A DNA stretch of 64,000 nucleotides from Streptomyces sp. NBC_00448 (GCF_036014115.1 NZ_CP107913.1:5131001-5195000); one strand, 5' to 3'. Shown: positions 26,239 to 35,576, numbered from the stretch's first letter. The notes: a model not told the origin generated them from the sequence alone. Translations and numbers: made by a program.

Positions 26239-27093
26239 GTGCACACCTCCCCCCACCGCGCCGGCGCCCCGCGCCGCACCCTGACCCGGCGCACCGCGCT
26301 GGCCGCCGCCGCGGCCGTGCTCGCCGCGGGCACCGCGACCCTGTCGATGGCCGGCACCGCCGGCGCCTCGACCGCCACCGGCCTCGACGACCCGCACAAG
26401 AAGGAGATGGCGATGGAGCTGGTCTCCTCCGCCGAGAACTCCTCGCTGGACTGGAAGGCGCAGTACAAGTACATCGAGGACATCGGCGACGGCCGCGGCT
26501 ACACGGCCGGCATCATCGGCTTCTGTTCCGGCACCGGCGACATGCTCGAACTCGTCCAGCACTACACGGACATGGAGCCGGGCAACCCGCTGGCGAAGTA
26601 CCTGCCCGCCCTGGAGGCGGACAACGGCTCCGACTCGCACTCCGGCCTCGGCTCGGCGTTCGTCAGCGCGTGGAAGACCGCCGCGAAGGACACCGTCTTC
26701 CAGCAGGCGCAGGACGACGAGCGCGACGACGTGTACTTCAACCCGGCGGTGGACCAGGCCAAGTCGGACGGGCTGGGCACGCTGGGCCAGTTCATCTACT
26801 ACGACGCCATGGTCATGCACGGCCCCGGCGACGACCCGGTGAGCTTCGGCGGCATCCGCAAGACCGCGATGAAGAAGGCGAAGACGCCCGCGCAGGGCGG
26901 CGACGAGACGAAGTACCTCAACGCCTACCTCGACGCGCGCAAGGCCGCGATGCTCACCGAGGCCGCGCACGACGACACCAGCCGGGTGGACACCGAGCAG
27001 CGGGTGTTCCTCAACGACGGCAACCTCAACCTCGACCCGCCGCTGCACTGGAAGACCTACGGGGACTCGTACGAGATCCTCACCCTGCCGTAG
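26239..27093 (+). CDS. csn: GH46 chitosanase, exported
   Basis: 284 residues. Twin-Arg signal (Thr-Arg-Arg-Thr-Ala-Leu, about 16-21) and an Ala-rich core with cleavage near 43 (Ala-Gly-Ala-Ser). The catalytic pair is Glu66 (Ser-Ala-Glu-Asn-Ser-Ser-Leu) and Asp84 (Asp-Ile-Gly-Asp-Gly-Arg-Gly-Tyr), 18 residues apart, as in the well-studied Streptomyces enzyme. It cuts chitosan in the medium. Relatives are exported by Tat. Regulated by the palindrome at 26142. Confidence 0.95.
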   Translation: MHTSPHRAGAPRRTLTRRTALAAAAAVLAAGTATLSMAGTAGASTATGLDDPHKKEMAMELVSSAENSSLDWKAQYKYIEDIGDGRGYTAGIIGFCSGTGDMLELVQHYTDMEPGNPLAKYLPALEADNGSDSHSGLGSAFVSAWKTAAKDTVFQQAQDDERDDVYFNPAVDQAKSDGLGTLGQFIYYDAMVMHGPGDDPVSFGGIRKTAMKKAKTPAQGGDETKYLNAYLDARKAAMLTEAAHDDTSRVDTEQRVFLNDGNLNLDPPLHWKTYGDSYEILTLP

Positions 27094-27116
27094 GGCCTGC
27101 CGGTCCCGGTACGCTC

Positions 27117-27147
27117 GCGGGCGTAGAGATCCGATCTCTACGCCCGC
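27117..27147 (+). terminator. Perfect hairpin between csn and the RbsD/FucU gene
   Basis: A 14-bp stem (GCGGGCGTAGAGAT and its complement) and a 3-base loop. It lies 24 bp past the csn stop and 23 bp before the next start, so it may also act as an operator or leader hairpin of the downstream gene. Confidence 0.75.
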
Positions 27148-27169
27148 CTGCGCGTTCAAGGAGCCGTCC

Positions 27170-27589
27170 ATGCTGCGATACCAGCTCACCCACCCGACGA
27201 TTCTCGCCGCGCTCGCGTCAGCGGGCCACGGCTCGCGGGTACTGATCAGCGACGGCCACTACCCGCACACCACGGGCGCCCACCCGGCCGCCCAGCGGGT
27301 CTACCTCAACCTCACCCCGGACCGGATGCTGGTCACGGAGGTGCTGGCCGCGCTGGTGGACGCGGCGCCGTTCGAGGCCGCCACGGTGATGACCCCGCCG
27401 CCCGAGCAGCCCGAACCCCCGGTCTTCGCCGAATTCCGTTCCTCGCTGCCGGAGTTGACCCTCGACGGGCTCGACCGGCACGCCTTCTACGACGCCGCCC
27501 GCGGCGCCGACACCGCGCTGGTGATCGCCACCGGCGACCGGCGCACGTACGCGAACCTGCTGCTCACGCTCGGCGTGCGCGCGGACTGA
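27170..27589 (+). CDS. RbsD/FucU sugar mutarotase
   Basis: 139 residues. The active-site His20 is in Gly-His-Gly-Ser-Arg-Val-Leu-Ile-Ser-Asp-Gly-His-Tyr-Pro. Catalyses sugar ring-form conversion (ribopyranase or fucose mutarotase). No sugar operon is next to it, so the substrate is open. The ATG follows AAGGAG. Confidence 0.9.
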   Translation: MLRYQLTHPTILAALASAGHGSRVLISDGHYPHTTGAHPAAQRVYLNLTPDRMLVTEVLAALVDAAPFEAATVMTPPPEQPEPPVFAEFRSSLPELTLDGLDRHAFYDAARGADTALVIATGDRRTYANLLLTLGVRAD

Positions 27590-27673
27590 CCGGCACCCGC
27601 CCGCGGCCCTAAGCTGTAACCGTCAAAGGGCAGCGGGTGCCGGACGGCACCGGGCGGATGGGGGCGCGGCGCG

Positions 27674-28039
27674 ATGGATGCCTGGGTGTGGTGGGTGATC
27701 GCCATCTTCGGCCTCGGAGGGGTCAAGTCGGTGAACGACACGGTGCGCACCGCGTTGCGCACCCGCCACAAGCGGCAGATGGAACGGATGAAGGCCGAGC
27801 AGGCCGAGCGGCGCGAACTCGCCGCGGCCGGGCGCGCGCCGGAGCCGGTGTGCGGCTGCACCCACCACCTCGCCAAGCACGACAAGCAGGGCAAGTGCCA
27901 CGAGGCGGTGGAGGTCCCGACCGCGTGGGACGCCGACCGCAAGCCCACCCAGTACGAAGCCGGCACCTGCAACTGCCAGCAGTACGTCGGCCCGCAGCCG
28001 CTCGGGCAGATCTACGCCGAGGAGATCGCGGACCTGTAG
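27674..28039 (+). CDS. Small membrane-anchored Cys/His-rich protein
   Basis: 121 residues. One membrane helix at 3-19, a charged helix to about 50, then a probable metal site: Cys60, Cys62, His64, His65, His69, Cys75, His76, Cys99, Cys101. The order Cys-x-Cys, His-His, Cys-His and Cys-x-Cys suggests one or two zinc ions. I have seen close relatives only in streptomycetes and know no function. No operon partner is evident: the nearest genes are 84 bp before and 91 bp after (opposite strand). Confidence 0.8.
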   Translation: MDAWVWWVIAIFGLGGVKSVNDTVRTALRTRHKRQMERMKAEQAERRELAAAGRAPEPVCGCTHHLAKHDKQGKCHEAVEVPTAWDADRKPTQYEAGTCNCQQYVGPQPLGQIYAEEIADL

Positions 28040-28130
28040 CCGTGCCCGGGAAGGGAGTTGTCCGCGGGGCCGCGGTTTTGGCCGTGCCCCCGGCCACACC
28101 GGTCGCACCTTCCGTGTCGGCCGCCCGGCC

Positions 28131-29723
28131 TCACCGGGACGGCGGCAGGTAGGCGCGGAAGGCGCGGGCACCGTGCGGGGTGGGCAGCGGCACCGACCGC
28201 CAGTCGCGGGCGAAGGCGGGCGGGCGCCCGCCGCCGGTGACCAGGTAGGCGACCGGCCGCTGATGGGTCTGCGCCAGCAGCCCTGCCGCGTCGATGCTCA
28301 CGTCGGGGCCGCTCAACTGCCGTGACGAGCAACCGGCGTAGAAGGCGATCGGCACCGCCGAGACACCGCTGACGGTGCAGGGCGCGCGGACGCCGTGGGC
28401 GTGCAGCCCGTCGGCGACGGCGCGGTACTCCTGGCTGGTGCGGTGGTTGTTGCGGGTGGCGATGTGCAGGATGCCGCCCTGGATGGCGAGGTGGCCGCAC
28501 AGCCCGACGGCGACCAGCGCGGTGGCCACCGGGCGCAGCCGCAACTTCCTTGGCACGCCCGGGCGTTCTCCCGGCGCCTCGCCCGGGCGCCGGACCTGGT
28601 CCGCCTCGGTCCGGCTGTCGGGGCGCGTGATCAGCCACCACAGGCACTCCGAGACCGGCAGCGCCAGCAGCGCGTACGTCGGCAGCAGGAAGCGCGGGGC
28701 CGCGTACGAGATCGTGAAGAGGTACGGCACGGCCATCGCGAGCCCGGTCAGCGCGGCGATCCACACCGCCGAGCGCCGTACCCGGGGCGCCACGGCGGCG
28801 CCGCCCGCGGCCAGGAACGGCAGCACGAACCACCACACCGACGCGTCCTTGTGCCGCCACGGCACGTTGCAGGGGCGGCACAGCGCGCGGCCGCTGAGCG
28901 AGCGGATCTGGTCGTCGATCGCCAGGTGCAGGCCCATCCCGCCCTCGACCGCGCTGGAGCTGTGCAGCCGCTCGGTCACGCCGCCGTAGCGGACGTACGC
29001 CTCGATCACCCACTCCGCGCAGCCGAGCACCACGCCCGCGACCAGGACCGCGAACAGCGCCGGGCGCCGCCAGCGCGGCACCGCCAGCGCCACGACGGCC
29101 AGCGGCAGCGCCAGCCAGCCCGCGTCCGGCGGGCGCATCAGCCCCACCACGGTGATGCCCGCGGCGAGCCCGACCAGCGCGGCGCGGTTGCGGGGATCGC
29201 GGGTGGCCCGTACGAAGCAGCCCACGGCGGCGAGCGCGCCGAAGGTGCTCCACATGTTCGGCATCACCTGCGGCCCGTAGAACAGGGTGATCCACAGTCC
29301 GGCGAACAGGGCGCCGGCCAGCGCGAGTACGCGTTCGGGCAGCACTCCGCGCCATGCGCGCAGCGCGACGTAGAGCCCGATGCCGGACAGTGCCGCCATC
29401 CACAGCCGCAGCGCGACCGGGGAGTCGGTGAACTGCGCGACCGGCGCGGCCAGGAAGGAGATCCCGCGGGCCCGCGGGGCGCTGAAGGTGGCCGCCGGGA
29501 TGTGGCCGCTGACCTGGCTGGTGTAGACCGTCTCGTCCCAGCCGAGCCCCGAACCCGGCAGCACCAGGATCAGTTGCGCCGCGACGAACACCGTGCACAC
29601 GGCCGCGATCCACAGCCCCCACCGCCGCGCGGGCGCCCCTGCCGCCGCTCCCGCCGAGGATGCGGCGGCCCTCCCGGGTGCCGACGACGGGCCTCGGCGT
29701 GCAGCGCTCAGCGGTTCGGGCAT
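28131..29723 (-). CDS. GT-C-fold integral membrane glycosyltransferase-like protein
   Basis: 530 residues with about ten membrane helices (from residue 35) and a C-terminal soluble domain (about 420-530). The first outer loop holds Gly-Trp-Asp-Glu-Thr-Val-Tyr at 61-67. The acidic pair matches the metal/lipid-phosphate site of ArnT/PMT-type (GT-C) transferases. It probably moves a sugar from a polyprenyl-phosphate donor on the outer face. Its ATG (29723) is 195 bp past the histidine kinase stop, so it is separately transcribed. Confidence 0.8.
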   Translation of the reverse strand: MPEPLSAARRGPSSAPGRAAASSAGAAAGAPARRWGLWIAAVCTVFVAAQLILVLPGSGLGWDETVYTSQVSGHIPAATFSAPRARGISFLAAPVAQFTDSPVALRLWMAALSGIGLYVALRAWRGVLPERVLALAGALFAGLWITLFYGPQVMPNMWSTFGALAAVGCFVRATRDPRNRAALVGLAAGITVVGLMRPPDAGWLALPLAVVALAVPRWRRPALFAVLVAGVVLGCAEWVIEAYVRYGGVTERLHSSSAVEGGMGLHLAIDDQIRSLSGRALCRPCNVPWRHKDASVWWFVLPFLAAGGAAVAPRVRRSAVWIAALTGLAMAVPYLFTISYAAPRFLLPTYALLALPVSECLWWLITRPDSRTEADQVRRPGEAPGERPGVPRKLRLRPVATALVAVGLCGHLAIQGGILHIATRNNHRTSQEYRAVADGLHAHGVRAPCTVSGVSAVPIAFYAGCSSRQLSGPDVSIDAAGLLAQTHQRPVAYLVTGGGRPPAFARDWRSVPLPTPHGARAFRAYLPPSR

Positions 29724-29918
29724 CGGCGACCTTCCAGCCTCGGGCGTGGCGCGGTCCCCCCGGATTCGCGAGCGTAGACGTACGAAACGCCGAAACCGCA
29801 GTTGAACGCGCGTGTGCACCTAAAGAGCGGCTATCCGGACGGATGGTTGCCTCCTGATACCCATCCGTAACCCGCGCACCACGGAGCGGAGTCCGGGCCC
29901 GCCGGCGAGGCGTCCAGG

Positions 29919-31667
29919 TCAGCGCGCGGACGGCAGGCGGATGCGGAAGGTGGCGCCGTCGCCGGGCTCGGTGTCCAGTTCGACGGTGCCGTGGTGGGCG
30001 GTGACGAGCGCGGAGGCGATGGCGAGGCCGAGGCCCGCGCCGCCGCCGGTGGCGCGGGAGCGGGAGGCGTCGACCCGGTAGAAGCGCTCGAAGACGCGCG
30101 CGGCCTGATCAGGGGTGAGGCCCGGCCCGCGGTCGGCGACTTCGAGGATTCCGTGCCCGCCGGAGGTGCCGACGCCTATCCGTACCGGGGTGCCGGGCGG
30201 TGTGTGGGCGACGGCGTTGCCGACGAGGTTGGCGACGACCTGGCGCAGCCGCGCCTCGTCGCCGAGCACCGGTGCCGGTCCTGGCGGGGTGCCGGTGCCG
30301 CCGGGCCCGGTGAGGGTGACCGGTCGGGTCGGGTCGAGGGCGGTGGTGTCGTGCAGGGCGTCCACCGCGAGGGTGCGCAGGTCCATCGGCGCGAGCTGGA
30401 CCGGCCGCTGCTCGTCCATCCGCACCAGCGTGAGCAGGTCCTCCACCAGGCCGCCGAGGCGTACGGCCTCGCTCTCGATCCGGGCCATCGTCCGCTTCAC
30501 GTCGGCGTCGTCGGCGAGCGCGCCCATCCGGTACAGCTCGGCGAAGCCGCGGATACCGGCCAGCGGGGTGCGCAGTTCGTGGCTGGCGTCGGCGACGAAC
30601 CGCCGCATCTGCTGTTCGGACTCGGCGCGGGCGGCGAACGCGGACTCTATCTGCGCGAGCATGCCGTTGAGCGCGGACGACAGCCGGCCGACCTCGGTGC
30701 CCGGCGACGCCTCCGGCATGCGGTGCGACAGCGGGCGGCCCGCGGCGATCTCGGCCGCGGTCGCCTCGATCCGGCGCAGCGGCCGCAGCCCGGCGCGGAC
30801 GGCGAACCAGCCCGCGACGCCGAGCAGCGCCACCACGACGCCGCCGATCAGCAGGAACGCGGTGCTGAGGTGGCTGGTGGTGGAGGAGACGTCGTCCAGG
30901 GAGGAGGCCACCACGACCCCGGCGGGCAGATCGGCGGTGGGCGTGCCGGCGCGGTCGAGGGCCTCGTCGGTGCCGGTGCCGACCGGCATGATCAGCACCC
31001 GCCAGCTGCCGCCGCCGTGGTCGCTGCGTACGTCGAAGGGGTGGCCGAAGCGGGAACGCAGCCGGGTCGCGTCCATCGTGGGCCACAGTGGCTGCGGGTC
31101 GTTCGCGGCGACCGGCATCCGGAACTGCTCGGCCACGTGGCCGTCGGCGGCGGCGAAGGCGACGACGAACTGGCTGGGCAGCCAGGGGCGGGCCCCGCCG
31201 GGGCTGTTCACGGTGTTCGCGGCGGCCGGGCCCGAAGCGTTGCCGCTCCCGCCGGTCGTGCCGTTCGCGCCGTGCGTGCTCATGGAGCCGCCGTGGCCGG
31301 TTCCGGGGGCCAGGTAGCGCGGCGGCGGGACGCCCTCCGTGCCGAGCCGGCGGGCGAGCGGCTGGCCGTACCGCTGGAGCTGCTGGTCCACCCGCTGCAC
31401 CAACTGCCCGCGCACCGAGCCGAGGACCACCGTGTCGCTGACCGCCAGGCCCAGCAGCACCAGCACCAGGGCGAGCAGCACCAGCCGGGAGCGCAGCGAC
31501 ACCGCCGACCACTGGAAGCCGGCCGGCCACCGCCTGATCCGGCGCAGCGCCGCGCCGGGGCCTGAGCGTCCGGCCGGTCCGGACGCGCCGGGTCGTATGC
31601 CGGGCGGGTCGGTCCGTATGCCGGGCGGGTCGGGCGGGCCCGCTGGTCGCGGCGGCGGGAACCCCAT
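29919..31667 (-). CDS. Sensor histidine kinase of the MacAB-type efflux operon
   Basis: 582 residues. Pro-rich cytoplasmic tail (1-50), first membrane helix (about 60-82), extracytoplasmic domain (to about 265), second helix, HAMP (about 290-345), HisKA with the phosphorylated His near 364 (Ala-Ser-His-Glu-Leu-Arg-Thr-Pro), then HATPase_c with N, G1 (Ala-Asp-Arg-Gly-Pro-Gly-Leu) and G2 (Gly-Ala-Gly-Leu-Gly-Leu-Ala) boxes. ATG at 31667, 14 bp after the stop of its response regulator. Phosphorylates the regulator encoded just upstream. Confidence 0.95.
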   Translation of the reverse strand: MGFPPPRPAGPPDPPGIRTDPPGIRPGASGPAGRSGPGAALRRIRRWPAGFQWSAVSLRSRLVLLALVLVLLGLAVSDTVVLGSVRGQLVQRVDQQLQRYGQPLARRLGTEGVPPPRYLAPGTGHGGSMSTHGANGTTGGSGNASGPAAANTVNSPGGARPWLPSQFVVAFAAADGHVAEQFRMPVAANDPQPLWPTMDATRLRSRFGHPFDVRSDHGGGSWRVLIMPVGTGTDEALDRAGTPTADLPAGVVVASSLDDVSSTTSHLSTAFLLIGGVVVALLGVAGWFAVRAGLRPLRRIEATAAEIAAGRPLSHRMPEASPGTEVGRLSSALNGMLAQIESAFAARAESEQQMRRFVADASHELRTPLAGIRGFAELYRMGALADDADVKRTMARIESEAVRLGGLVEDLLTLVRMDEQRPVQLAPMDLRTLAVDALHDTTALDPTRPVTLTGPGGTGTPPGPAPVLGDEARLRQVVANLVGNAVAHTPPGTPVRIGVGTSGGHGILEVADRGPGLTPDQAARVFERFYRVDASRSRATGGGAGLGLAIASALVTAHHGTVELDTEPGDGATFRIRLPSAR

Positions 31668-31681
31668 GGCCGCGCCGCCGT

Positions 31682-32422
31682 TCAGCCCTGGCCCGGCGCG
31701 GGACGGCGCAGCACGTAGCCGACCCCCCGCACCGTGTGGATCAGCTTCGGGCCGCCGCCCGCCACCGCGTCCACCTTGCGCCGCACGTACGAGATGTACG
31801 ACTCGACGATGCTCAGGTCGCCGCCGAAGTCGTACGCCCACACGTGGTCGAGGATCTGCAGCTTGGAGACCACCCGGTCGGCGTTGGCCATCAGGTAGGC
31901 GAGCAGCTTGAACTCGGTGGGGGACAGGGAGATCTGGCGGCCGGCCCGCAGCACCTGGTGGCCGACCGGGTCGAGCTCCAGGTCGCCTGCGACCAGCCGC
32001 CCGTCGTCGGTGGGGCCGCCGGTGCGGCGCAGGATCGCCCTGATCCGGGCGATCAGCTCCTCCAGGCTGAACGGCTTGGTGACGTAGTCGTCGCCGCCCG
32101 CGGTGAGGCCGCTGATCTTGTCGTCGACGCCGTCCTTCGCGGTGAGGAAGAGCACCGGCAGCCGGTCGGGCCCGCCGCCCGCCCGCGGGTGCGGCCCGCT
32201 CTCCTCGCGCAGCCGCTTGACGACGGTGAAGCCGTTCATGTCCGGCAGCATCACGTCGAGGACCACCAGGTCGGGCCGTTCGCGGGCGACGGCGGCCAGC
32301 GCGTCGGCGCCGGTGGCAGCGGAGACCACCTTGAAGCCGACGAACCGCAGGGACGCGGAGAGCAGTTCCCTGATGTTCGGTTCGTCGTCCACGACCAGCA
32401 GGCTGGCTTCGGGTGTCTCCAT
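31682..32422 (-). CDS. OmpR-family response regulator
   Basis: 246 residues. Receiver domain with Asp-Asp at 12-13, phosphorylated Asp56 (Val-Val-Leu-Asp-Val-Met-Leu-Pro) and Lys116 (Tyr-Val-Thr-Lys-Pro-Phe). The C-terminal winged helix (about 140-242) has Leu-Ser-Pro-Thr-Glu-Phe-Lys-Leu-Leu and Arg-Gly-Val-Gly-Tyr-Val-Leu-Arg. Followed 14 bp later by its kinase. An insertion of Gly/Pro/Arg-rich residues (about 78-90) between beta strands is slightly unusual. Probably binds the 11-bp direct repeats at 36995-37023. Confidence 0.95.
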   Translation of the reverse strand: METPEASLLVVDDEPNIRELLSASLRFVGFKVVSAATGADALAAVARERPDLVVLDVMLPDMNGFTVVKRLREESGPHPRAGGGPDRLPVLFLTAKDGVDDKISGLTAGGDDYVTKPFSLEELIARIRAILRRTGGPTDDGRLVAGDLELDPVGHQVLRAGRQISLSPTEFKLLAYLMANADRVVSKLQILDHVWAYDFGGDLSIVESYISYVRRKVDAVAGGGPKLIHTVRGVGYVLRRPAPGQG

Positions 32423-32491
32423 GAGGACTCCTCCTCCCGGCCCGGTGGGATACGACCGCACCGTACGTGCCGATGCTGTGAGCCGAGTGTG

Positions 32492-33382
32492 TCAGTTGCC
32501 GGTGCCCCCGGCGCCGCCGGTGCCGCCCGCGGTGCTCCCGCCGCCGAAGCCCCCGAACCCGCCGAACCCGCCGGCGGTGCCGCCGCCCTCGGTGACGGTG
32601 GTCGCGGTCACGTTGCCGTCGGCGCCCTTGGTGCCGAGGACGGTGACGCTCTGGCCGGCCTTGAGGTCGGAGACCTTGCCGGACTTGGACTCGGTGACCT
32701 TGGTGGAGCCGCCGGTGGTGACCTTGACGATGTTGCCCTGGGCGTCGGTGACGTAGAGGGTCTTGCCGTCGACGAGCTTGACCGTGCCGACCGTCACGCC
32801 GTTCGCGGCGGTGCCGCCGCCCGCGGTCGTGCCGGTGCCCGCGGTGCCGCCGAAGCGGCCGCCCGCGCCGCCGGTCCGGCCGGTGCCCGCGGTGCCGCCG
32901 GTCGGCCCGCTCGGGAAGCCGGACCGCCCGGCCGTGGTGCTGCCGTTCAGATGGTGCTTCTCGACGAGGGCGCCGCCGGAGAACGCCGCCGCGGCCACCA
33001 CGCACGCGGACAGCACCAGGGTCAGCCACGGCAGCTTGCGGCGCGGCGGGGCGGTCAGCTCGGCGGAGATGTCGCGGGCGTCCGGCGGCTCGGCGAGGAT
33101 GTCCTCGGGGTGCTCGCCGGGACGCTCGATGTCGTATCCGCCCTCGGGGTACGTGCCTTCGGGGTACGTGCCCTTGGGGCCCGCGCCGTTCGCCGGGTAC
33201 CCGGCCCCGCCGCGGGGGTCGGGCACGGTGCCGCCCGGACCGCCCGCGCGGCTCGGACCACCGGGGCCGCCGGCGCCGGCCGGGGTCTGCGAACTCCCGG
33301 TCTGCCGCGGCCCTTCCATGATCTCGATCCCGCCTGCGGCCTCGGCGTCTGCCTTGACAAGCTCGGTGCGGCGTCGCGCCAT
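32492..33382 (-). CDS. Membrane-anchored DUF5666-like protein
   Basis: 296 residues. A disordered Gly/Pro-rich cytoplasmic part (1-110) has repeated Gly-Thr-Tyr-Pro-Glu units, followed by one membrane helix (about 118-140), a Gly/Thr-rich stretch and a DUF5666-like beta domain (about 195-262: Gly-Thr-Val-Lys-Leu-Val-Asp-Gly-Lys-Thr-Leu-Tyr-Val). The end is a run of Gly-Gly-Phe-Gly. ATG at 33382 follows AGGAAGAGGGG. A longer form could start at 33433, overlapping the permease stop as TGATG. Lies in the efflux operon between permease and regulator; may sense or guard the export pathway outside the membrane. Confidence 0.82.
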   Translation of the reverse strand: MARRRTELVKADAEAAGGIEIMEGPRQTGSSQTPAGAGGPGGPSRAGGPGGTVPDPRGGAGYPANGAGPKGTYPEGTYPEGGYDIERPGEHPEDILAEPPDARDISAELTAPPRRKLPWLTLVLSACVVAAAAFSGGALVEKHHLNGSTTAGRSGFPSGPTGGTAGTGRTGGAGGRFGGTAGTGTTAGGGTAANGVTVGTVKLVDGKTLYVTDAQGNIVKVTTGGSTKVTESKSGKVSDLKAGQSVTVLGTKGADGNVTATTVTEGGGTAGGFGGFGGFGGGSTAGGTGGAGGTGN

Positions 33383-33432
33383 CTCGGCCCCTCTTCCTGA
33401 TCCCGTGTTCCGCTTGTGTCTCTTGGTGAACA

Positions 33433-34650
33433 TCACTCGTGCCGCAGGGCCTCGATGGGCCGCAGGCCCGCCGCCCGGTTGGCCGGGTAGCTGCCGAAGA
33501 AGAGCCCGATGGCCACCGCGATGGCGAACGCGCCCCACACCGACGCGGGGATGACCGCCGGTTTGATGCCGACGATGGTGAACCGCGAGCCGATCAGCCC
33601 GCCGACCACCCCGAGCCCGCCGCCGATCAGCGACAGCAGCGTGGACTCGGCGAGGAACTGCCCGAGGATGACGCCCTTGGGCGCGCCGATCGCCTTGCGG
33701 ATGCCGATCTCCCGGGTCCGCTCGGTGACCGTGACCAGCATGATGTTGGTGATGCCGATCCCGCCGACCAGCAGCGAGATCGCCGCGACCGCGCCGAGCA
33801 GCACCGTGAAGGTCTTGTTGGTGTCGGACTGGGTGCTCAGCAGCGACGCCTGGTTGCTCACCCGGAAGTCGAGCGCGTTCGGGTCGCTGATGCCGTGCGT
33901 GCCCATCAGGATCGTGGTGATCTCGTTCTGCGCGGGCGTGGTCGCGCCGGCGGACTTCGCCTCGACCAGGATCTGGCTGACCGGCCCGAAGCCGGTGAAG
34001 GCGTTCTGCACGGTCGGCAGCGGCGCGATCACCGTGTCGTCCGGGTCCTGGAAGCCGGTGCCGCCCTTGGTGGCCAGCTCCCCGACGACCGTGAACGGAG
34101 TGCCGCCGATCACCAGCTTCTTGCCGATCGGGGAGACGGTGCCGAACAGGTCGGTCGCGGTGGTGGAGCCGATCACGGCGACCTTGCGGGAGTTGAGCAC
34201 GTCGTCGGCGCTGAAGTAGTCGCCCTTGTCGACCTTGCTGTTGGAGGTCTGGAAGTAGGCCGGGTACGTGCCCACGACCTGCCCGACGGTGTGCGAGGTG
34301 CCGTTGTAGACCGCGGACTGCGAGGTGGTGACCTCGGGCGCGACGGACTCGATGTCGGGCGCGTCGGCGGGGTTGGCGAGCGCGCGGGCGTCGTCCACGG
34401 TGAGCGGCTTGGTGCTGGTCGCGGACGACGAGCCCGACGCGCTGAAGCCGCCGCCGGAGGAGACGGTGAGCGAGTTGGTGCCCAGCTTCTCGATGGAGTC
34501 CTTGACCGACTGTGAGGAGCCGTTGCCGACCGCGAGCAGGATGATGACGGCGGCCACGCCGATCAGCACGCCGAGCATGGTCAGCGCGGAGCGCACCTTG
34601 TTCGCGGCGAGCCCGCCGACGGCGAACCGCAGGATCTCGAACGGGTTCAC
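33433..34650 (-). CDS. MacB-type ABC transporter permease
   Basis: 405 residues. Four membrane helices (about 18-42, 278-305, 330-358, 368-392) with a large outer MacB_PCD domain in between and the FtsX domain last. Ends with the family's Arg-Pro-Ile-Glu-Ala-Leu-Arg-His-Glu. Start overlaps the ATPase stop (ATGA). With the ATPase and adaptor it forms a MacAB-like mechanotransmission exporter; in Gram-positives the cargo is often a peptide or lipid-like drug. Confidence 0.93.
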   Translation of the reverse strand: MNPFEILRFAVGGLAANKVRSALTMLGVLIGVAAVIILLAVGNGSSQSVKDSIEKLGTNSLTVSSGGGFSASGSSSATSTKPLTVDDARALANPADAPDIESVAPEVTTSQSAVYNGTSHTVGQVVGTYPAYFQTSNSKVDKGDYFSADDVLNSRKVAVIGSTTATDLFGTVSPIGKKLVIGGTPFTVVGELATKGGTGFQDPDDTVIAPLPTVQNAFTGFGPVSQILVEAKSAGATTPAQNEITTILMGTHGISDPNALDFRVSNQASLLSTQSDTNKTFTVLLGAVAAISLLVGGIGITNIMLVTVTERTREIGIRKAIGAPKGVILGQFLAESTLLSLIGGGLGVVGGLIGSRFTIVGIKPAVIPASVWGAFAIAVAIGLFFGSYPANRAAGLRPIEALRHE

Positions 34651-35576
34651 CGGGCCGCACCCCCGCTCATGGCGTGCGGGGCGTGGGAGGCGAACTCCGC
34701 CGGGTCGCGCAGCGCGGGCGGCGGCCCGTCCACCGCGGCCTGCCGTACGTCCTCCACGACCTGCCCGTCCACCAGCCGGATCACGCGCTTGGCGTGCCGG
34801 GCCACTTCGTCCTCGTGGGTGATCAGTACGACGGTGCGCCCGGACGCGTTGAGCCGGTCGATGATGGCGAGCACATCCTCGGTGCTGTGGCTGTCCAGGT
34901 TGCCGGTCGGCTCGTCGGCGAGCAGCATCGCCGGCGCCGTGACCAGGGCGCGGGCCACCGCGACGCGCTGCTGCTGGCCGCCGGACAGTTCGTTGGGCCG
35001 GTGGTCGACGCGGTCGGCGAGGCCGACCAGGGAGAGCGCGGCCAGCGCCCGGCGGCGCCGCTCGGCGGCCTTCACGCCGGCGTAGGCGAGCGGGAGTTCG
35101 ACCTGGGCGAGCGCCGGGGTGCGCGGCACCAGGTTGAACGACTGGAAGACGAAGCCGATCTTGCGGTTGCGGACCAGGGAGAGCTGGTGCTCGTCCAGGC
35201 CGCCGACGTCGATGCCGTCCAGCAGGTAGCGGCCGGCGGTCGGCACGTCGAGGCAGCCGAGGATGTTCATCAGGGTGGACTTGCCGGAGCCGGAACTGCC
35301 CATCACCGCGACCATGTCGCCCTGTTCGACCAGCAGGTCCACGCCGGGGGAGTCACCGGTGAGCGGGTCGGCGGGGCCGCCGAGCGCGCGGACGGCGGCG
35401 TCGCCGTGGCCGTACGTCTTGAGCAGGGAGCGCACCTCGATGACCGGGGCCGGGCCCCAGGGGCCGCCGTCGGCCATCTCGGCGGCCGCCTCGTCATCCG
35501 CCGTGCGGCGCAGCCGGTGCAGCCCGGACGCCGCTCCGGCCAGGCCGCCGAGCCGCTTGCCCAGGGCCTGCCTCAT
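34647..35576 (-). CDS. ABC transporter ATPase (MacB/LolD type)
   Basis: 309 residues. Walker A Gly-Ser-Ser-Gly-Ser-Gly-Lys-Ser-Thr at 93-101, Q-loop Phe-Gln-Ser-Phe-Asn near 144, signature Leu-Ser-Gly-Gly-Gln-Gln-Gln-Arg at 197-204, Walker B ending Leu-Leu-Ala-Asp-Glu-Pro at 218-223, His-switch Ile-Thr-His-Glu. The N-terminal 40 residues and an insertion (about 68-80) lengthen it beyond a plain LolD. Overlaps the adaptor stop and the permease start by four bases each (ATGA), so the three are translationally coupled. Confidence 0.95.
   Translation of the reverse strand: MRQALGKRLGGLAGAASGLHRLRRTADDEAAAEMADGGPWGPAPVIEVRSLLKTYGHGDAAVRALGGPADPLTGDSPGVDLLVEQGDMVAVMGSSGSGKSTLMNILGCLDVPTAGRYLLDGIDVGGLDEHQLSLVRNRKIGFVFQSFNLVPRTPALAQVELPLAYAGVKAAERRRRALAALSLVGLADRVDHRPNELSGGQQQRVAVARALVTAPAMLLADEPTGNLDSHSTEDVLAIIDRLNASGRTVVLITHEDEVARHAKRVIRLVDGQVVEDVRQAAVDGPPPALRDPAEFASHAPHAMSGGAAR

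Noticed and set aside
29919-33029. One continuous minus-strand frame spanning the kinase, the regulator region and beyond
   Set aside because: The regulator is in another frame with perfect domain match; the long frame reads arginine-rich nonsense over it.
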